This document shows, piece by piece, positions 5,962-6,808 of a stretch of 6,808 nt of DNA. Numbering within the stretch: position 1 is the stretch's first letter; each line of letters opens with the position of its first letter. Position numbers and translations under genes: made by a program. The DNA is from an uncultured Clostridia bacterium (GTDB lineage Bacteria > Bacillota > Clostridia > TANB77 > CAG-508): positions 1 to 6,808 of the forward strand of contig CAKPKZ010000085.1 of assembly GCA_934167435.1 (NCBI GenBank), in the 5' to 3' direction. Under the pieces are notes generated by a model. That model was not told the origin of the DNA. It was given only the letters and a program-made list of their open reading frames with translations, and searched no databases.

Positions 5962-6808
5962 TATTTTGGGTTATTTAATTGGAGAAGGATTTGGAAATGT
6001 ATTTAAAAACAAAAAATCTACTGGAGCATCACTTATGATAATGTGTGCTACCATGATAATTTTTGGAATATTCTTAATTCTTAGTCAAAATATAAATCAT
6101 TTTGTAAAAGAGGTAGAATCTGCACAGGGAATACAAGTATATGTAAAAAATGAAGCAACAGATGAACAAGTAAAAGAAGTAGGAGAAAAAATAAGACAAT
6201 TATCTGGTGTAAACTCTGCAGTATATGTTTCTAAAGAAGATGCATTAAATCAAATGAAAGAAAAATTTGGAGACAAAAAAGACTTATTAGCAGGATATGA
6301 AGAAAATAATATATTTCCATCATCTTATATTGTTACATTAACAGATTTAAAGCTAAGCAAGGAAGTTCAAGAACAAATAAATCAAATGGATAATATTAAA
6401 AAAATAACAAGTAAAGATGAAACAGTTTCAACATTAATAAACTTAGCAAATGGAATAAAAATCGTTACTGGTATAATATTAATTTTACTTGTAGTAATAT
6501 CAACATTTATAATTGCTAACACTATAAAACTTACAGTTCATGCAAGAAGAAAAGAAATATCTATAATGAAATATGTAGGAGCAACAAATGGATTTATTAG
6601 ATGGCCTTTTATAGTAGAAGGTATGATAATAGGAATTATTGCAAGTTTAATATCTATTGTAATAGTAGGAGGAGCATATAGTTTATTGGCAGATCAATTA
6701 GTAAATTCACAATTTATGCAAGTAATAAATATGAGTTTAGTAAGCTTTGCAGATATGTTTAATTCAATAATATTTGTATATATGTTACTTGGAATAGGAA
6801 TTGGTGTA
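5951..6808 (+). CDS. ftsX: Cell division protein FtsX, 3' end missing
   Basis: The frame stays open to the window edge, giving 286 residues of a family usually near 295-300, so only a few C-terminal residues are missing. FtsX is the membrane partner of FtsE and transmits ATP-driven movement to a cell-wall hydrolase through its large extracellular loop. TM1 is about 26-46. The extracellular domain (47-165) contains YVSKEDALNQMKEKFG (92-107), then a NNIFPSS segment where family members often have an NPLP-type motif. TM2 is about 170-192. NTIKLTVHARRKEISIMKYVGATNGFIRWPF (190-220) is the cytoplasmic hallmark of FtsX/MacB-type permeases. TM3 is about 220-245, and TM4 begins near 272 and is cut. 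The gene overlaps ftsE by 11 nt. The start is most likely GTG 5951 because of the ribosome binding site spacing; ATG 5945 would add two residues. No hydrolase partner gene is visible before the edge. Confidence 0.94.
   Translation, partial: MKYNILGYLIGEGFGNVFKNKKSTGASLMIMCATMIIFGIFLILSQNINHFVKEVESAQGIQVYVKNEATDEQVKEVGEKIRQLSGVNSAVYVSKEDALNQMKEKFGDKKDLLAGYEENNIFPSSYIVTLTDLKLSKEVQEQINQMDNIKKITSKDETVSTLINLANGIKIVTGIILILLVVISTFIIANTIKLTVHARRKEISIMKYVGATNGFIRWPFIVEGMIIGIIASLISIVIVGGAYSLLADQLVNSQFMQVINMSLVSFADMFNSIIFVYMLLGIGIGV

Noticed and set aside
1..6808. Mobile elements, CRISPR arrays, tRNA or rRNA genes, riboswitches
   Set aside because: No transposase or integrase sequence, regularly spaced repeats, cloverleaf, or long structured leader was seen. 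The largest non-coding gap is 173 nt (5102-5274) and is accounted for by a terminator, an inverted repeat and a promoter.

Overview
The window comes from an AT-rich, low-GC Gram-positive bacterium, most likely a member of the Clostridia or a close relative. The evidence is very A/T-rich coding sequence, arginine written almost only as AGA, purine-rich AAAGG/AGGAG ribosome binding sites, U-tailed hairpin terminators, a split two-subunit transketolase, a DUF1189-type membrane protein and a Firmicutes-type ftsE-ftsX pair. All genes lie on the + strand. Recognised stops are TAA or TAG and no in-frame TGA is needed, so the standard code fits. The species cannot be named from sequence alone.

The layout has three transcription blocks. 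Block 1 (1-2680) holds the 3' part of a DUF1189-like membrane protein, then ftsH (863-2653) 17 nt downstream, closed by a clear intrinsic terminator (2652-2680). Block 2 (about 2670-5187) has a predicted promoter whose -35 box sits in the 3' arm of that terminator. It continues with the transketolase N-terminal subunit (2733-3555), a divergent RdgB/HAM1-type nucleotide pyrophosphatase (3560-4162) and the transketolase C-terminal subunit (4178-5101), and ends at a strong terminator (5141-5187). Block 3 (5199 to the window end) has a predicted promoter overlapping an 8-bp inverted repeat, then ftsE (5275-5961) and ftsX (5951 to the edge, incomplete), which overlap by 11 nt.

The blocks cover membrane-protein quality control (FtsH), the non-oxidative pentose phosphate pathway plus a nucleotide-pool enzyme (the two transketolase halves with RdgB), and control of cell-wall hydrolysis at the membrane (FtsEX). 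This is mostly housekeeping content. I found no mobile element, CRISPR array, RNA gene or clearly new system.

Three points deserve attention. A single extra base near 3099 breaks the transketolase N-terminal subunit just before its thiamine-diphosphate motif. The rdgB-like gene sits between the two genes that together make one transketolase. That RdgB-like protein also lacks several residues that are normally part of the family's substrate pocket.
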